A DNA stretch of 64,000 bases from Chryseobacterium pennipullorum (GCF_003384725.1 NZ_QNVV01000002.1:372001-436000); one strand, 5' to 3'; positions 1-9,185 are shown, numbered from the stretch's first letter. Notes: generated from the sequence alone by a model not told the origin. Program-made: numbers and translations.

Positions 1-92
1 TGGTATTTCTTATCGAAAGCCAGCATCGCAATCACTGCATACACAATAATCAGAAGAATGATTATTCCGAGGATTTTTAAGAGTGTCTTCAT
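1..92 (-). CDS. Partial membrane-anchored protein, N-terminus only
   Basis: Only the first 30 codons are inside the window; the gene runs off the left edge. The visible peptide starts MKTLLKILGIIIL and is a hydrophobic signal-anchor followed by FDKKY. In Flavobacteriia this kind of start is typical of SRPBCC-fold (polyketide cyclase/AHSA1-like) proteins, but too little is visible to assign it. A -7 element (142-149, minus) lies about 50 bases upstream and supports the ATG at 92. The gene is divergent from the M3 peptidase. Confidence 0.55.
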   Translation of the reverse strand, partial: MKTLLKILGIIILLIIVYAVIAMLAFDKKY

Positions 93-141
93 AGTATATT
101 ATATTTAAAGTTATTTGTTGTAACGATTAAAGATCCGTTCT

Positions 142-149
142 CAAAATTA
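142..149 (-). promoter_or_regulatory. -7 promoter element of the partial minus-strand gene
   Basis: Read on the minus strand the bases are TAATTTTG, matching the Bacteroidetes -7 consensus TAnnTTTG. It would start a transcript with a 5' leader of about 45 nt before the ATG at 92. Confidence 0.45.
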
Positions 150-205
150 AATATTCCGACATCATCCCTACTTTTCATATGACAAGATTAATTAAAGGTA
201 CGGCA

Positions 206-241
206 TTTTTGTCACACCTTGATATTCGGGCATTATTTTTG
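206..241 (+). promoter_or_regulatory. Promoter of the M3 peptidase gene
   Basis: TTTTTG (206-211) and TATTTTTG (234-241) are separated by 22 bases. This fits the Bacteroidetes arrangement of a TTG at -33 and TAnnTTTG at -7. The start codon at 300 lies about 55 nt downstream. Confidence 0.5.
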
Positions 242-299
242 TGGGTCTCAGCGGGGATTCCTGATGAATCCTTACATTTACCTAGCAAAAAATTGAAAA

Positions 300-2318
300 A
301 TGAATATTCTAACAGAAAAATTTAATACCCCATATCATTCAGCACCTTTCAGCATCATTAAAAATGAAGACTACCTTCCGGCCTTTAAGGAACTGATTCA
401 AAAATCTGAAGCAGAAATTGATGCTATCGTGAATAATCCGGAGCCTCCTACTTTTGAAAATGTCATTGAAGCACTCGCCTATTCGGGAGAGCAACTGGAT
501 GTGGCTTCCAATATTTTTTTCAACTTAAATTCTGCAGAAACCAGTGACGCTCTTCAACAGATTGCACAGGAAGTGTCTCCTATTTTAACGGAATATTCTT
601 CAAAAATCTCGCAGAATGAGGCCCTTTTCAATAAAATAAAAAAAGTATATGATGCAAAAGAACAGTATCATCTTAATGAAGAGCAGCAAATGCTTTTGGA
701 TGAGACCTACAAAGGTTTTGTAAGAAGCGGCGCCCTACTGAATGAAGAGGACAAAGAGAAATTAAAAAAAATCAGCATGGATCTTTCTTTAAAGTCCCTG
801 CAATTCGGACAAAATGTATTGGCTTCCACCAATGCCTATTTTAAACATATCACCGATAAAGAAGCTCTGGCGGGCATTCCTGAAGCGATCATTGAGCAGT
901 ATGCTGAAGAAGCGAAGGAAAGAAATCTTGAAGGCTGGGTCGTTACCCTGCAGTATCCAAGCTATATCCCGTTCATGACTTATGCTGAAAATCGTGAATT
1001 GAGAAAGGAACTCGCACTCGCTAACGGTAAAAAGTCCTTTGATGGTGGAGAATATGACAACCAGAATCTGATCAAAGAACTTCTTCAATTAAAACAGCAA
1101 AAAGCAAATCTTTTAGGATATAAAGATTATGCAGATTTTGTGCTGGAAGAAAGAATGGCCAAGTCTCCAACTAAAGTTTTTGATTTTTTAAATGAATTAC
1201 TTGCCAAGGCAAAGCCGTATGCAGATAAAGAAATTGAAGAATTAAAAATATTGGCACAAGCTGACGGAATTGCAGATATGCAGGGCTATGATCATGCATT
1301 CTACGCCGAAAAGCTTCGCAAGCAGAAATTTGATCTCAATGATGAAGAACTTAAACCATACTTCCCACTGGATCAGGTTCAGGATGCTGTATTTGGGCTG
1401 GCTGGGAAACTTTTCGGATTGACTTTTGAAGAAAGAAATGATATTCCGAAATACCATGAAGATGTAAAAGTGTACGAAGTAAAAGAAAACGGAACGTACA
1501 AATCTCTTTTATATGTGGATTACTTTCCTAGAAAGGGGAAGAGAGCCGGTGCCTGGATGACCAGCTATAAAAATCAGTACAAGCAAAACGGCGAAAATTC
1601 CCGTCCGCACATTTCCATTGTCTGTAACTTCAGCAAACCCACCAAAGACACCCCGAGCTTACTGACCTTCCAGGAGGTAACCACTTTGTTCCATGAATTC
1701 GGACATGCGCTTCACGGGATGATGGCCGACACGCAGTACCCTACGCTTTCAGGAACATCTGTAAAATGGGATTTTGTGGAGCTTCCTTCTCAGTTTCTGG
1801 AAAATTTCTGCTACGAACCGGAATTTCTGAAAACCTTTGCCAGACATTATAAAACAGGTGAAGTACTTCCGGACGAAAAAATTGAAAAGATCGAACAGTC
1901 TAAAAACTTTATGGAAGGATATCAGACGATGAGACAACTTGGATTTGGACTGCTGGATATGAACTATCACACCAAAGTTGAAGAACTGGAACATGAGACG
2001 GTAAAAAACTTTGAAGATAAATATACCAAAGCAACAAGCCTTTATCCTGTGAATCCTGAGACAGCGATGAGTCCTAGCTTCTCGCATATTTTCCAGGGTG
2101 GATATTCTGCAGGATATTATTCATACAAATGGGCAGAAGTCCTGGATGCCGATGCGTTCCAGTATTTTAAAGAAAATGGTATTTTCAATCCGGAAATTGC
2201 CGCTCAATACAAGGTCTTGCTTTCTTCAGGCGGGACTAAAGATCCGATGGAGCTGTATAAAAATTTCAGAGGAAGTGAGCCCAAAGTAGAGAGCTTACTT
2301 AAAAGAGCATTTGGATAA
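300..2318 (+). CDS. dcp: M3 family metallopeptidase (peptidyl-dipeptidase Dcp-like)
   Basis: The protein has 672 residues, the usual length of the Dcp/oligopeptidase A group of M3 zinc peptidases, which cleave short peptides. The zinc motif HEFGHALHG is at residues 465-473 (HExxH at 465-469); the third ligand should be a Glu about 25 residues later, in the stretch ending VELPSQFLENF. There is no obvious signal peptide, so the enzyme is probably cytoplasmic and recycles peptides. The gene stands alone between a promoter at 206-241 and a strong terminator at 2347-2386. Dcp and OpdA/PrlC cannot be told apart reliably by eye; Dcp is the usual name for Bacteroidota homologues of this length. Confidence 0.88.
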   Translation: MNILTEKFNTPYHSAPFSIIKNEDYLPAFKELIQKSEAEIDAIVNNPEPPTFENVIEALAYSGEQLDVASNIFFNLNSAETSDALQQIAQEVSPILTEYSSKISQNEALFNKIKKVYDAKEQYHLNEEQQMLLDETYKGFVRSGALLNEEDKEKLKKISMDLSLKSLQFGQNVLASTNAYFKHITDKEALAGIPEAIIEQYAEEAKERNLEGWVVTLQYPSYIPFMTYAENRELRKELALANGKKSFDGGEYDNQNLIKELLQLKQQKANLLGYKDYADFVLEERMAKSPTKVFDFLNELLAKAKPYADKEIEELKILAQADGIADMQGYDHAFYAEKLRKQKFDLNDEELKPYFPLDQVQDAVFGLAGKLFGLTFEERNDIPKYHEDVKVYEVKENGTYKSLLYVDYFPRKGKRAGAWMTSYKNQYKQNGENSRPHISIVCNFSKPTKDTPSLLTFQEVTTLFHEFGHALHGMMADTQYPTLSGTSVKWDFVELPSQFLENFCYEPEFLKTFARHYKTGEVLPDEKIEKIEQSKNFMEGYQTMRQLGFGLLDMNYHTKVEELEHETVKNFEDKYTKATSLYPVNPETAMSPSFSHIFQGGYSAGYYSYKWAEVLDADAFQYFKENGIFNPEIAAQYKVLLSSGGTKDPMELYKNFRGSEPKVESLLKRAFG

Positions 2319-2346
2319 ATAAACAAGATCATCTCTGGATAAGAAT

Positions 2347-2386
2347 TACCCCTTAAAAGCAGAAGCTTTATGGGGGTATTTTTTTT
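2347..2386 (+). terminator. Rho-independent terminator after the M3 peptidase
   Basis: The stem TACCCC...GGGGTA contains an inner AAAGC/GCTTT stem and is followed by an eight-T tract. It closes the monocistronic peptidase transcript. Confidence 0.75.
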
Positions 2387-2468
2387 CATCAAAAAAATTA
2401 AAATTTTATTTCAGGATAGCTAAATTTGTATAGGATTAAGATAAGCTTCCTTTCTGTAATTTTATAGT

Positions 2469-2852
2469 ATGAATACAATAACACTGCGATTAGAAAACGT
2501 AAAAAAACTCCAGGCTAAAAGATGGGACCACGAAGATCACTGGGATACTTTAAATGATCTGTTAGTCAAAGAATTGGATGAGATTCTGTCTATTGATCCG
2601 CAAAATACCGCTGCTTTGATCAATATCGGTGCTGTGTATTCTGATATGGGCGAAAATGAACATGCTTTATATTATTTAAGGAAAGCACTGGATTTAGGTT
2701 CAAATGACAAAAATTTATATGTAAATCTTGCAGTTGTACTCATTTATATGGAGAAACATCAGGAAGAATATTTAGAATATCTGGAAGAAATTGAAGATAA
2801 AGTGGAGGATCCGCTTACCTTTAAAGCATATTTTGATCCTCAATCTCATTGA
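2469..2852 (+). CDS. Small tetratricopeptide-repeat protein
   Basis: This 127-residue protein has no signal peptide. Residues about 35-105 form two to three TPR helix pairs, with typical patterns such as NTAALINIGAVYSDMGENEH followed by ALYYLRKALDLG. The protein is acidic and ends in a Glu/Asp-rich stretch. TPRs mediate protein-protein contacts; no partner can be named from context. The YqaE-like gene follows 28 bases downstream on the same strand, so co-transcription is possible. Confidence 0.7.
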   Translation: MNTITLRLENVKKLQAKRWDHEDHWDTLNDLLVKELDEILSIDPQNTAALINIGAVYSDMGENEHALYYLRKALDLGSNDKNLYVNLAVVLIYMEKHQEEYLEYLEEIEDKVEDPLTFKAYFDPQSH

Positions 2853-2880
2853 AATTTATTAACAATTAATACTTTACACC

Positions 2881-3081
2881 ATGTTATTAGCCATTCTACT
2901 TCCCTTCTTGTCCTTTATGGTTCGTGGAAAAATTATTACGGGAATCATCTGCCTGATCTTACAATTTACTTTAATCGGATGGCTTCCCGCCGCCATATGG
3001 GCGGTATTATCTTTACAGAACACAAGAGCAGATAAGAGAACTGACCGCCTTATCCGTGCCATGCGTGAAAACGAAAGGTAA
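2881..3081 (+). CDS. YqaE/Pmp3-like small membrane protein
   Basis: The 66-residue protein has two hydrophobic segments (about 2-15 and 19-45). Between them lies the short loop with VRGKIITGIICLILQF, and the segment that follows ends in IGWLPAAIWAVLS. This layout fits the YqaE/Pmp3 family of tiny inner-membrane proteins, often stress-induced and linked to membrane potential. The basic tail (KRTDRLIRAMREN) is probably cytoplasmic. The start is the only ATG available in frame. Confidence 0.7.
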   Translation: MLLAILLPFLSFMVRGKIITGIICLILQFTLIGWLPAAIWAVLSLQNTRADKRTDRLIRAMRENER

Positions 3082-3163
3082 CTATTAACCTGTTTTTACA
3101 TTGATAGGATTTTTTTAATCTGTCTAAAAGTTATTAAAGAAACTAACCCCCTTATTCTATCCT

Positions 3164-3895
3164 ATGAAAGAAAATAAATATGACCAGCCTTCTTTTTTTG
3201 ACCAGTACGAAAAAATGCTCCGTTCTCAACTTGGGTTGGAAGGTGCCGGAGAATGGCATGTTTTAAAAGGAATGATCCCTGATCTGAAGGATAAAACTAT
3301 TCTTGATCTCGGATGCGGATTCGGCTGGCATTGCCGCTATGCTGTTGAAAATGGTGCGGAGTCTGTTACCGGAATTGATCTTTCTGAAAAAATGCTGAAC
3401 AAAGCACAGGAGATCAACAAGCACGAAAAAATCCGATATGAAAGAAAAGCGGTAGAAGATGTTTCCTACTCTGATGAAACCTTTGATATTGTTTTAAGCT
3501 CATTAACGCTGCATTATGTAGAATCATTTGGTACCGTTACCAAAAATATTTATCAGTGGCTAAAGAATGGAGGCCATTTTATATTTTCTGTGGAACATCC
3601 GGTTTTTACCGCAGAAGGAGGACAGGACTGGGTATATGATAAAGACGGACAAAAAACCTGCTGGCCCGTTGACCAGTATTTTATAGAAGGAGAAAGGAAC
3701 ACTACATTTCTGGGTGAAAATGTGATCAAGTATCACAGGACTTTAACTTCTTATCTGAATACTTTACTGCAGCATGGTTTTAAAATCAAACAGATTATTG
3801 AACCGGAACCAGGCAGTGATCTGCTTAAAGAAATTCCGGAGATGAAAGAAGAACTCCGCCGTCCTATGATGTTACTCATCTCTGCTGAAAAGTAG
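3164..3895 (+). CDS. Class I SAM-dependent methyltransferase
   Basis: The 243-residue protein has a Rossmann methyltransferase core. Motif I (ILDLGCGFGWHCRYA, near residues 46-60) binds the SAM glycine loop. An acidic residue ends the second strand (VTGIDLSEKML). Motif IV region is DIVLSSLTLHYV. A C-terminal extension (about 150-243) would bind the acceptor, which cannot be inferred. The family (Methyltransf_11/25 type) methylates small molecules or proteins in the cytoplasm. The gene stands alone. Confidence 0.82.
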   Translation: MKENKYDQPSFFDQYEKMLRSQLGLEGAGEWHVLKGMIPDLKDKTILDLGCGFGWHCRYAVENGAESVTGIDLSEKMLNKAQEINKHEKIRYERKAVEDVSYSDETFDIVLSSLTLHYVESFGTVTKNIYQWLKNGGHFIFSVEHPVFTAEGGQDWVYDKDGQKTCWPVDQYFIEGERNTTFLGENVIKYHRTLTSYLNTLLQHGFKIKQIIEPEPGSDLLKEIPEMKEELRRPMMLLISAEK

Positions 3896-3946
3896 TTTTA
3901 TTGATACCCCAACCTCTTCGCAATAAAAATATAAGTGATTAAAATG

Positions 3947-3954
3947 TATATTTG
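3947..3954 (+). promoter_or_regulatory. -7 element deciding the start of the first serine hydrolase
   Basis: TATATTTG matches TAnnTTTG. It overlaps a possible in-frame TTG start at 3952, which argues that translation begins instead at the ATG at 3976. Confidence 0.55.
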
Positions 3955-3975
3955 TTTCAATACAAATTACAGATT

Positions 3976-5256
3976 ATGAAGATTTTGACCCTTTTCTTCA
4001 TTTTTATTTGCTCAGTGAAGGGCTTTGCCCAGCAGTACACCAAAGAGCTGGACGAATATTTTACGGCGTTATCAGGCCTTAAAAGTTTCAATGGAAATGT
4101 AAGGGTTGCTAAAAATAATACAATTCTTCTCGATAAGTCTTATAACATCCCTAATGAACAAAGTACTTTAAAGGTTAATAAAGAAAGTAAGTTTATTATT
4201 GCTTCGGTTTCTAAAGTATTTGTAAAATATGCGGTTTTGAAACTTGTTGAGCAGGGAAAACTGAAGTTATCTGATCATCTCAATCAATATATTCCCGATT
4301 TCCCCAACGGAGAAAAAATTTCAATTGAAAACCTGCTTTATCATCAATCCGGTCTTCCAAGAGAAATCACCAACTATGAGAAATATGAAAGTCTGAGTCT
4401 GGAAAAAACAATAGACCTTGCGAAGGACGAAAAATTAGAATTTGAACCGGGAACACGGACGCTCTATTCCAATGTCGGTTACTTTATCCTCCACGATATC
4501 ATTGATCACTCTTCTGACAAAGGATACTGGAATTTTATGCAGAGTGAGATCATCAACAAATATCAGTTAAAAAATACAGGAGAGTTTAATACCTCACAAT
4601 CTGTATCAGATTTCGCCTACGGATTTTTTACGGATGCGGGGAAGATTCTTCCTGTTCCCGTGAACAGCATCAACAGATTTGAAACCGGAAACTATTTTTC
4701 AACGATTGACGATTTGTATACGTTCAGTACACAGCTGCTTTCAGGAAAGCACATGAAAAAAGAGACTGCCCTTAAAATGTTTGGAAGTGATCAGCTTCTG
4801 GTACAGGCTGGCGGGAGGCCAGGTTACAGAGCTTACTATTACCAGAATTTAAAATCCGGAATTACCTTTATCTTCACTTCAAACTTTACGGATATTCCTT
4901 TTCAAAAAGTAACCGAAGATATCATCAACCTCTTAAATGGTGAACCTTACAGCCTGCCCAAAAAAATTAATAAAAAAGCAATCAGCATCTCTGATGAAGT
5001 GCTGAAAAATTATACCGGAAAATTTGCGCTGGAAGCCGATAAAACCCAAACGTTTACCATTATTCTGGAAGATCATTCTTTGTATATTATCGATCGAGAT
5101 GGAGAAAAAACAAAGATATATCCGGAAACACCGTCCTCATTTTTTGATCATCCTGAGTCTGACGATGCTTATCAGTTTTCAGCCAACAGTAGCGGTCAAT
5201 ATGAGCTGACGATTATTTCAACGGGAATTAAATTGAAGACCAAACGGATACAATAA
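3976..5256 (+). CDS. Secreted serine hydrolase of the beta-lactamase fold
   Basis: From the ATG at 3976 the product has 426 residues and a clear signal peptide (MKILTLFFIFICSVKGFAQ). An upstream in-frame TTG at 3952 lies inside the promoter and was rejected. The class C beta-lactamase/DD-peptidase fold is supported by SVSKVF (SxxK nucleophile and base) and YSNVGYF (YxN). The third motif region is AGGRPGYR. Residues about 335-426 form a beta-rich C-terminal domain. Such enzymes act in the periplasm on peptides, esters or peptidoglycan; the substrate is unknown. A second hydrolase of the same fold follows at 5381 with its own promoter. Confidence 0.82.
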   Translation: MKILTLFFIFICSVKGFAQQYTKELDEYFTALSGLKSFNGNVRVAKNNTILLDKSYNIPNEQSTLKVNKESKFIIASVSKVFVKYAVLKLVEQGKLKLSDHLNQYIPDFPNGEKISIENLLYHQSGLPREITNYEKYESLSLEKTIDLAKDEKLEFEPGTRTLYSNVGYFILHDIIDHSSDKGYWNFMQSEIINKYQLKNTGEFNTSQSVSDFAYGFFTDAGKILPVPVNSINRFETGNYFSTIDDLYTFSTQLLSGKHMKKETALKMFGSDQLLVQAGGRPGYRAYYYQNLKSGITFIFTSNFTDIPFQKVTEDIINLLNGEPYSLPKKINKKAISISDEVLKNYTGKFALEADKTQTFTIILEDHSLYIIDRDGEKTKIYPETPSSFFDHPESDDAYQFSANSSGQYELTIISTGIKLKTKRIQ

Positions 5257-5355
5257 CCCATATTATTCACGTGAATATTTACAATGAGAATCGCTCTTTA
5301 ATCTGATAAAAAAACAAATCACTATATTGTATAACATAGTAATTGTAAAAAATCA

Positions 5356-5363
5356 TATCTTTG
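5356..5363 (+). promoter_or_regulatory. -7 element of the second serine hydrolase
   Basis: TATCTTTG fits TAnnTTTG and lies 17 bases before the ATG at 5381. No well-spaced TTG upstream element was seen. Confidence 0.5.
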
Positions 5364-5380
5364 CATAACAAAGCATTAAT

Positions 5381-6484
5381 ATGAATACCAATAAACTGAT
5401 AGCCGCTATTCTATTGCTGTTCTTCTTTGGGCAAAGAACCGAAGCGCAAATACACAGCAAAAATTATGAAAAGAAAATTGACAGCCTTATTCTTACAGGA
5501 TTTGGAAATAAAGGGGAACCCGGCGGTGTTTTCATGATCAGCAGAAAAGGTAAAACTGTATACCGTAAAGCTTTTGGAAAAGCCAACCTGGAACTGGATG
5601 TCAATATGACCCCGGACCACGTTTTCCAGATAGGGTCTATGACGAAACAGTTTACAGCAGTCGCTATTCTGATGCTCGAGCAGCAGGGAAAGCTTAAGGT
5701 GACTGATCCTGTTTCCCAATACATCAAAGAGTATCCTGGTGGGGATAAGATTAGCATTCATCATCTTCTAACCCATACTTCGGGTATAAAAGATTTTACC
5801 AAAATGAAATCTTTGTCCACGATCGCCCAGAAAGAAATGAAGCCGGAAGCAATGGTAGATTTCTTTAAGAATGAACCTGTTGATTTCGCGCCAGGTGAAA
5901 AATTCGACTATAACAATTCCGGATATGTGATTTTGGGATACATCATCGAACTTGTTTCGGGGGATACCTATGAACATTTTATTAAAAAAAATATTTTTGA
6001 TAAAGCAGGAATGGCCCACTCGTACTATGCTTCCGATCGAAAGGTGATTCCCGGAAGAGCCTATGGTTATCACCAGAAAGAACATGGATTTGTGAATAAA
6101 ACGGTCATCAGCTTTAGCGTTCCCTTTTCTTCAGGATCTTTGATGTCTACCGCTGATGATATGCTGAAGTGGCAAAAGGCTTTGAATCAGAATATACTGT
6201 TAAATCCTGAAGAAACTCAAAAAGCCTATCAAAAATACACCCTGAACAGCGGTGAAGAATTCACGTATGGCTATGGATGGCACCTTAAAGATATAAACGG
6301 AATTCCGGATCGGGAGCATGGCGGAAGTATTTTCGGATTTAAGAGCATGGGAGTTTATATTCCCTCAGAGGATATTTATGTTACAGGGTTCAGTAACTGT
6401 GACTGCCACTCCCCTACGGAAATTACCAGAAATATTGCTAAAGCTACTCTGGATGAAGTAAGAACAACCGTAAAGAAACCATAA
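5381..6484 (+). CDS. Secreted serine hydrolase, class C beta-lactamase family
   Basis: The 367-residue protein starts with a signal peptide ending near RTEAQ. The conserved motifs are SMTKQF (SxxK), YNNSGYV (YxN) and HGGSIFG, the last standing at the KTG-like position. It is a compact single-domain enzyme without the C-terminal extension of its neighbour at 3976. The pair shares the fold but is divergent, so it is at best an old duplication. Likely periplasmic peptidase or esterase; lactamase activity should not be assumed. It ends just before the convergent MFS gene. Confidence 0.83.
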   Translation: MNTNKLIAAILLLFFFGQRTEAQIHSKNYEKKIDSLILTGFGNKGEPGGVFMISRKGKTVYRKAFGKANLELDVNMTPDHVFQIGSMTKQFTAVAILMLEQQGKLKVTDPVSQYIKEYPGGDKISIHHLLTHTSGIKDFTKMKSLSTIAQKEMKPEAMVDFFKNEPVDFAPGEKFDYNNSGYVILGYIIELVSGDTYEHFIKKNIFDKAGMAHSYYASDRKVIPGRAYGYHQKEHGFVNKTVISFSVPFSSGSLMSTADDMLKWQKALNQNILLNPEETQKAYQKYTLNSGEEFTYGYGWHLKDINGIPDREHGGSIFGFKSMGVYIPSEDIYVTGFSNCDCHSPTEITRNIAKATLDEVRTTVKKP

Positions 6485-6508
6485 CCCCCGAAGTTTTTTG
6501 TTCAAAAA

Positions 6509-7927
6509 TCATTTTTGGAATGGTACCCGTTTCTTTGTCCTGGGAAGAATATGTTCCGGAACCTTTATCATACAAATCATGACAAAGAACAGGCAGAAGA
6601 TATTAATCAGTAAAGCGATGGAAAAAGCCTTCTGGTAATCATCTACAGACGGTCTTTCACCCAGAAAATAATAAAATACACTTCCTACTGCAACAATTCC
6701 CAGGATAGCGGCCATCTGCTGAACGGTATTAAATACCCCTGATGCATTTCCCATCAACTTTTCAGAGATCCCCGATAAGGCGATATTAGCCAGTGAAGGA
6801 ATGATTGAGCCTACACCCACACCATGGAAAAACAGTAACAGGCAGAAGAGGTAAAAATCTGTTTTCATCCTGAATAAAAACAGCTGAGCGGCAAGGATCA
6901 TGACAATAAAGCCTGATGCTGCAATAAGAGCATCTTTCCCATATTTTAAAATCAGCTTAGCAGAGAAAACAGATGCCAGAATAAAGCCGAGTCCCTGAAA
7001 AACGATAATTTCTCCGGCCATCATAGACCCCATCCCCAAACCATCCTGGAAAAATAAGGATAGAATATAAAAATAAGAATCCAGCATGATAAAAAAGAAG
7101 GAGACTGATACCAGCCCCAGATTAAAGTTCTGATACCGGAAGAGCCCAAAATCTACGAGGTAAGGCCGCTTATTGGTCAATCTGCTTTTTTGATTCTTTA
7201 TGAAATACAGCAAAACACATGCTGCCACAATCAGCAGAACCGTATTTTGTATATGAACTCCCCGATGTTCAGAGGTGGTCAATGCATAGGTAGCACAAAA
7301 CAGCCCGGCAGAAAGTACTGCAATCCCCCAAAGATCAAAAGACTGCCGGACCGGAGCTTTCGATTCAGATAATACTTTCAGACTGCTTAAAGCAGCCAGG
7401 ATACAGATGGGAATATTAATGAGAAATATAAGGCGCCATGGCTCTTCCATGATGGTTAATGAAGAAAAACAGCCCCCCAGAAACTGCCCTGCAATGGTTC
7501 CCAGACCAATGGTTATACCATACCACCCCATTGCCCGCGTTCTTTCTTCATGCTCGGGAAACAGGATTTGTATCATCGAGAGTACCTGCGGAGCCATCAA
7601 AGCTGCACTAAGTCCCTGTACAAATCTCCCTGCCATCAGCTGGGGTACACCTGATGATAGTCCGCATCCCACAGAACTTAACATAAAAAGCACCGTTCCA
7701 CCCATAAAAATTTTCTTTCTGCCATAGACATCTCCCAACCTACCTCCGGTAATAAGGAACGACGAAAATCCGATCAGATAAGAAGCAATCATCAGCTGCA
7801 TTTCTCCATGGGTAGCCCGCATATCACGTTGTATGGAAGGAACGGATACATTGATGATAAAAATATCCATAATGGTGAGCAGCTGTCCCAAAAGAATAAC
7901 GAATAATTTCAATTTACCAGATTTCAT
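6509..7927 (-). CDS. MFS efflux transporter, DHA2 (EmrB/QacA) type
   Basis: The 472-residue protein has about 14 hydrophobic segments, the count of the DHA2 drug:H+ antiporters. The MFS loop 2-3 motif is present as GGRLGDVYGRKKIFMGG, and the first helix carries the DHA2-like LTIMDIFIINVSVPSIQRDM. It should export small toxic or signalling compounds across the inner membrane. A TetR-family gene lies 39 bases upstream on the same strand and a 14-bp palindrome sits in the gap, so expression is probably controlled by that repressor. Confidence 0.85.
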   Translation of the reverse strand: MKSGKLKLFVILLGQLLTIMDIFIINVSVPSIQRDMRATHGEMQLMIASYLIGFSSFLITGGRLGDVYGRKKIFMGGTVLFMLSSVGCGLSSGVPQLMAGRFVQGLSAALMAPQVLSMIQILFPEHEERTRAMGWYGITIGLGTIAGQFLGGCFSSLTIMEEPWRLIFLINIPICILAALSSLKVLSESKAPVRQSFDLWGIAVLSAGLFCATYALTTSEHRGVHIQNTVLLIVAACVLLYFIKNQKSRLTNKRPYLVDFGLFRYQNFNLGLVSVSFFFIMLDSYFYILSLFFQDGLGMGSMMAGEIIVFQGLGFILASVFSAKLILKYGKDALIAASGFIVMILAAQLFLFRMKTDFYLFCLLLFFHGVGVGSIIPSLANIALSGISEKLMGNASGVFNTVQQMAAILGIVAVGSVFYYFLGERPSVDDYQKAFSIALLINIFCLFFVMICMIKVPEHILPRTKKRVPFQK

Positions 7928-7933
7928 TTTTAT

Positions 7934-7947
7934 ATAGATATATCTAT
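7934..7947. promoter_or_regulatory. Candidate TetR operator between tetR-like and MFS genes
   Basis: ATAGATATATCTAT is a perfect 14-bp palindrome directly upstream of the MFS start at 7927. The same half-site words (TAGATA and TATCTA) recur in the palindrome upstream of the regulator at 8548-8573. Confidence 0.5.
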
Positions 7948-7966
7948 TTTTAATTAGTAAAAAAAA

Positions 7967-8521
7967 TCAAGGCAATAAACCCTGAATAATTTTTTGGATA
8001 TGATCGAAAGAAATGTCCTCCTTATTTATTGTTGAAGTCACAACCGCTCCTTCAATAAGCAGAAAGATCTGTTCGGTAACAGCATCACTGTCCACCGTGT
8101 TCTTATTTTGTTTCACGAGGGTACGAATGAGCTCTTTTTGTTTCATCTTATGCGCCTTTACAAAATTTGAAACTGCCGCATTGCTTTCACCGATTTCAGA
8201 AATAATTTTGATAAAATGACATCCGGCAAATTCTGAGGTCTCCTGCAATTTTTTCCGGTAATCTATTAATGCTGATATTTTTTCTTTCGGCTCTGAAATC
8301 TCGGAGATCACTTTTTCAGCACCGTCAAACCAGGCTGCCTCTTCCTGGATAAGATAAGCCTGGAGAAGGTCATTCTTGGATGAAAAATGATTGTACAGAG
8401 AGCCAATAGCAATATCTGCTTCCGCAATAATCTGGTTGATTCCCGTAGAATTAAATCCCTGCTTATAAAACAGATCAGAAGCCACCCTGATAATCCTATC
8501 TCTTACTTTCTCTTTTTTCAT
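7967..8521 (-). CDS. TetR/AcrR family transcriptional regulator
   Basis: The start was placed at the ATG at 8521 (MKKEKVRDRIIRVASDLFY), giving 184 residues, normal for TetR. A longer open frame to 8644 would run through the palindromic operator and was rejected. The N-terminal HTH is clear: FNSTGINQIIAEADIAIGSL then YNHFSSKNDLL. The rest is a helical ligand-binding and dimerisation domain. It lies just upstream of the MFS exporter and likely represses it until an inducing compound binds. Matching palindromes flank the gene. Confidence 0.85.
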   Translation of the reverse strand: MKKEKVRDRIIRVASDLFYKQGFNSTGINQIIAEADIAIGSLYNHFSSKNDLLQAYLIQEEAAWFDGAEKVISEISEPKEKISALIDYRKKLQETSEFAGCHFIKIISEIGESNAAVSNFVKAHKMKQKELIRTLVKQNKNTVDSDAVTEQIFLLIEGAVVTSTINKEDISFDHIQKIIQGLLP

Positions 8522-8547
8522 CCTGAAAATTTTTACAAAGCTACATA

Positions 8548-8573
8548 AAAAATAGATAAGTCTATCTATTTTT
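8548..8573. promoter_or_regulatory. Palindromic operator upstream of the TetR regulator
   Basis: The 11-base arms AAAAATAGATA and TATCTATTTTT are perfect inverted repeats around the spacer AGTC, about 30 bases before the regulator start. The core words match the 14-bp palindrome in front of the MFS gene, although the spacer is 4 nt here and 0 nt there. Confidence 0.55.
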
Positions 8574-8709
8574 ATTCGTAACAAAGTTTTATGGTATCCG
8601 GATCCAACAGTTTTTCCATCATTACTGGATATGGAAATCAGCATCTGTTTTATATTTTTAAGAGTTCTGCGTATCTTGCAGTCAGTACACCAAAAAACAT
8701 ATTAAACCT

Positions 8710-9090
8710 ATGAGCACATCCAATCCAGTTGTTTATTTCGAGATTCCGGTCCATGATCTGAAACGGGCGGAAAAATTTTATACTGCGGTTTTCAATTTTC
8801 AGTTTGAACATGAGATTATTGACGGTTATGCCATGGCACTGTTTCCCTTTGAGGAAAAAAACAGCGGGATCACCGGTGCACTTGCTAAAGGTGATGTCTA
8901 CAGGCCTACCCGGGATGGGGTGATTATTTACTTTAGAACGGAAAGCATTGATTCTACCTTGCAGAAAGTTCTTCAGCTGGGAGGTTCCATACTCTATCCC
9001 AAAAGAACGGATGAGAAATACGGCTGTGCGGTGGCCGAATTTGAAGATTCTGAGGGGAACCGAATTGCCCTGCATGAGACGCTTTTATAA
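8710..9090 (+). CDS. VOC family (glyoxalase/bleomycin-resistance fold) protein
   Basis: The 126-residue protein has two beta-alpha-beta-beta-beta modules typical of the vicinal oxygen chelate fold. It opens with VVYFEIPVHDLKRAEKFYTA and ends with FEDSEGNRIALHE, where the final Glu is a usual metal ligand. A short insert (ALAKGDVYRPTRDG) lies between the halves. Members bind a divalent metal or sequester small molecules; the substrate is unknown. The gene is alone and divergent from the TetR unit. Confidence 0.8.
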   Translation: MSTSNPVVYFEIPVHDLKRAEKFYTAVFNFQFEHEIIDGYAMALFPFEEKNSGITGALAKGDVYRPTRDGVIIYFRTESIDSTLQKVLQLGGSILYPKRTDEKYGCAVAEFEDSEGNRIALHETLL

Positions 9091-9185
9091 CAAGCCATTC
9101 ACTGCATATTATTTTTTTTAATAAAGTTGAGGCATAATTTGTATCTTTAAATAGCACTTTTACAAAATATTATTTGAAACAAACC

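Noticed and set aside
3976-6484. The two adjacent serine hydrolases as beta-lactamase resistance genes
   Set aside because: The motifs define the fold only; such secreted hydrolases are common in this phylum, and class C resistance enzymes are not supported by the sequence.
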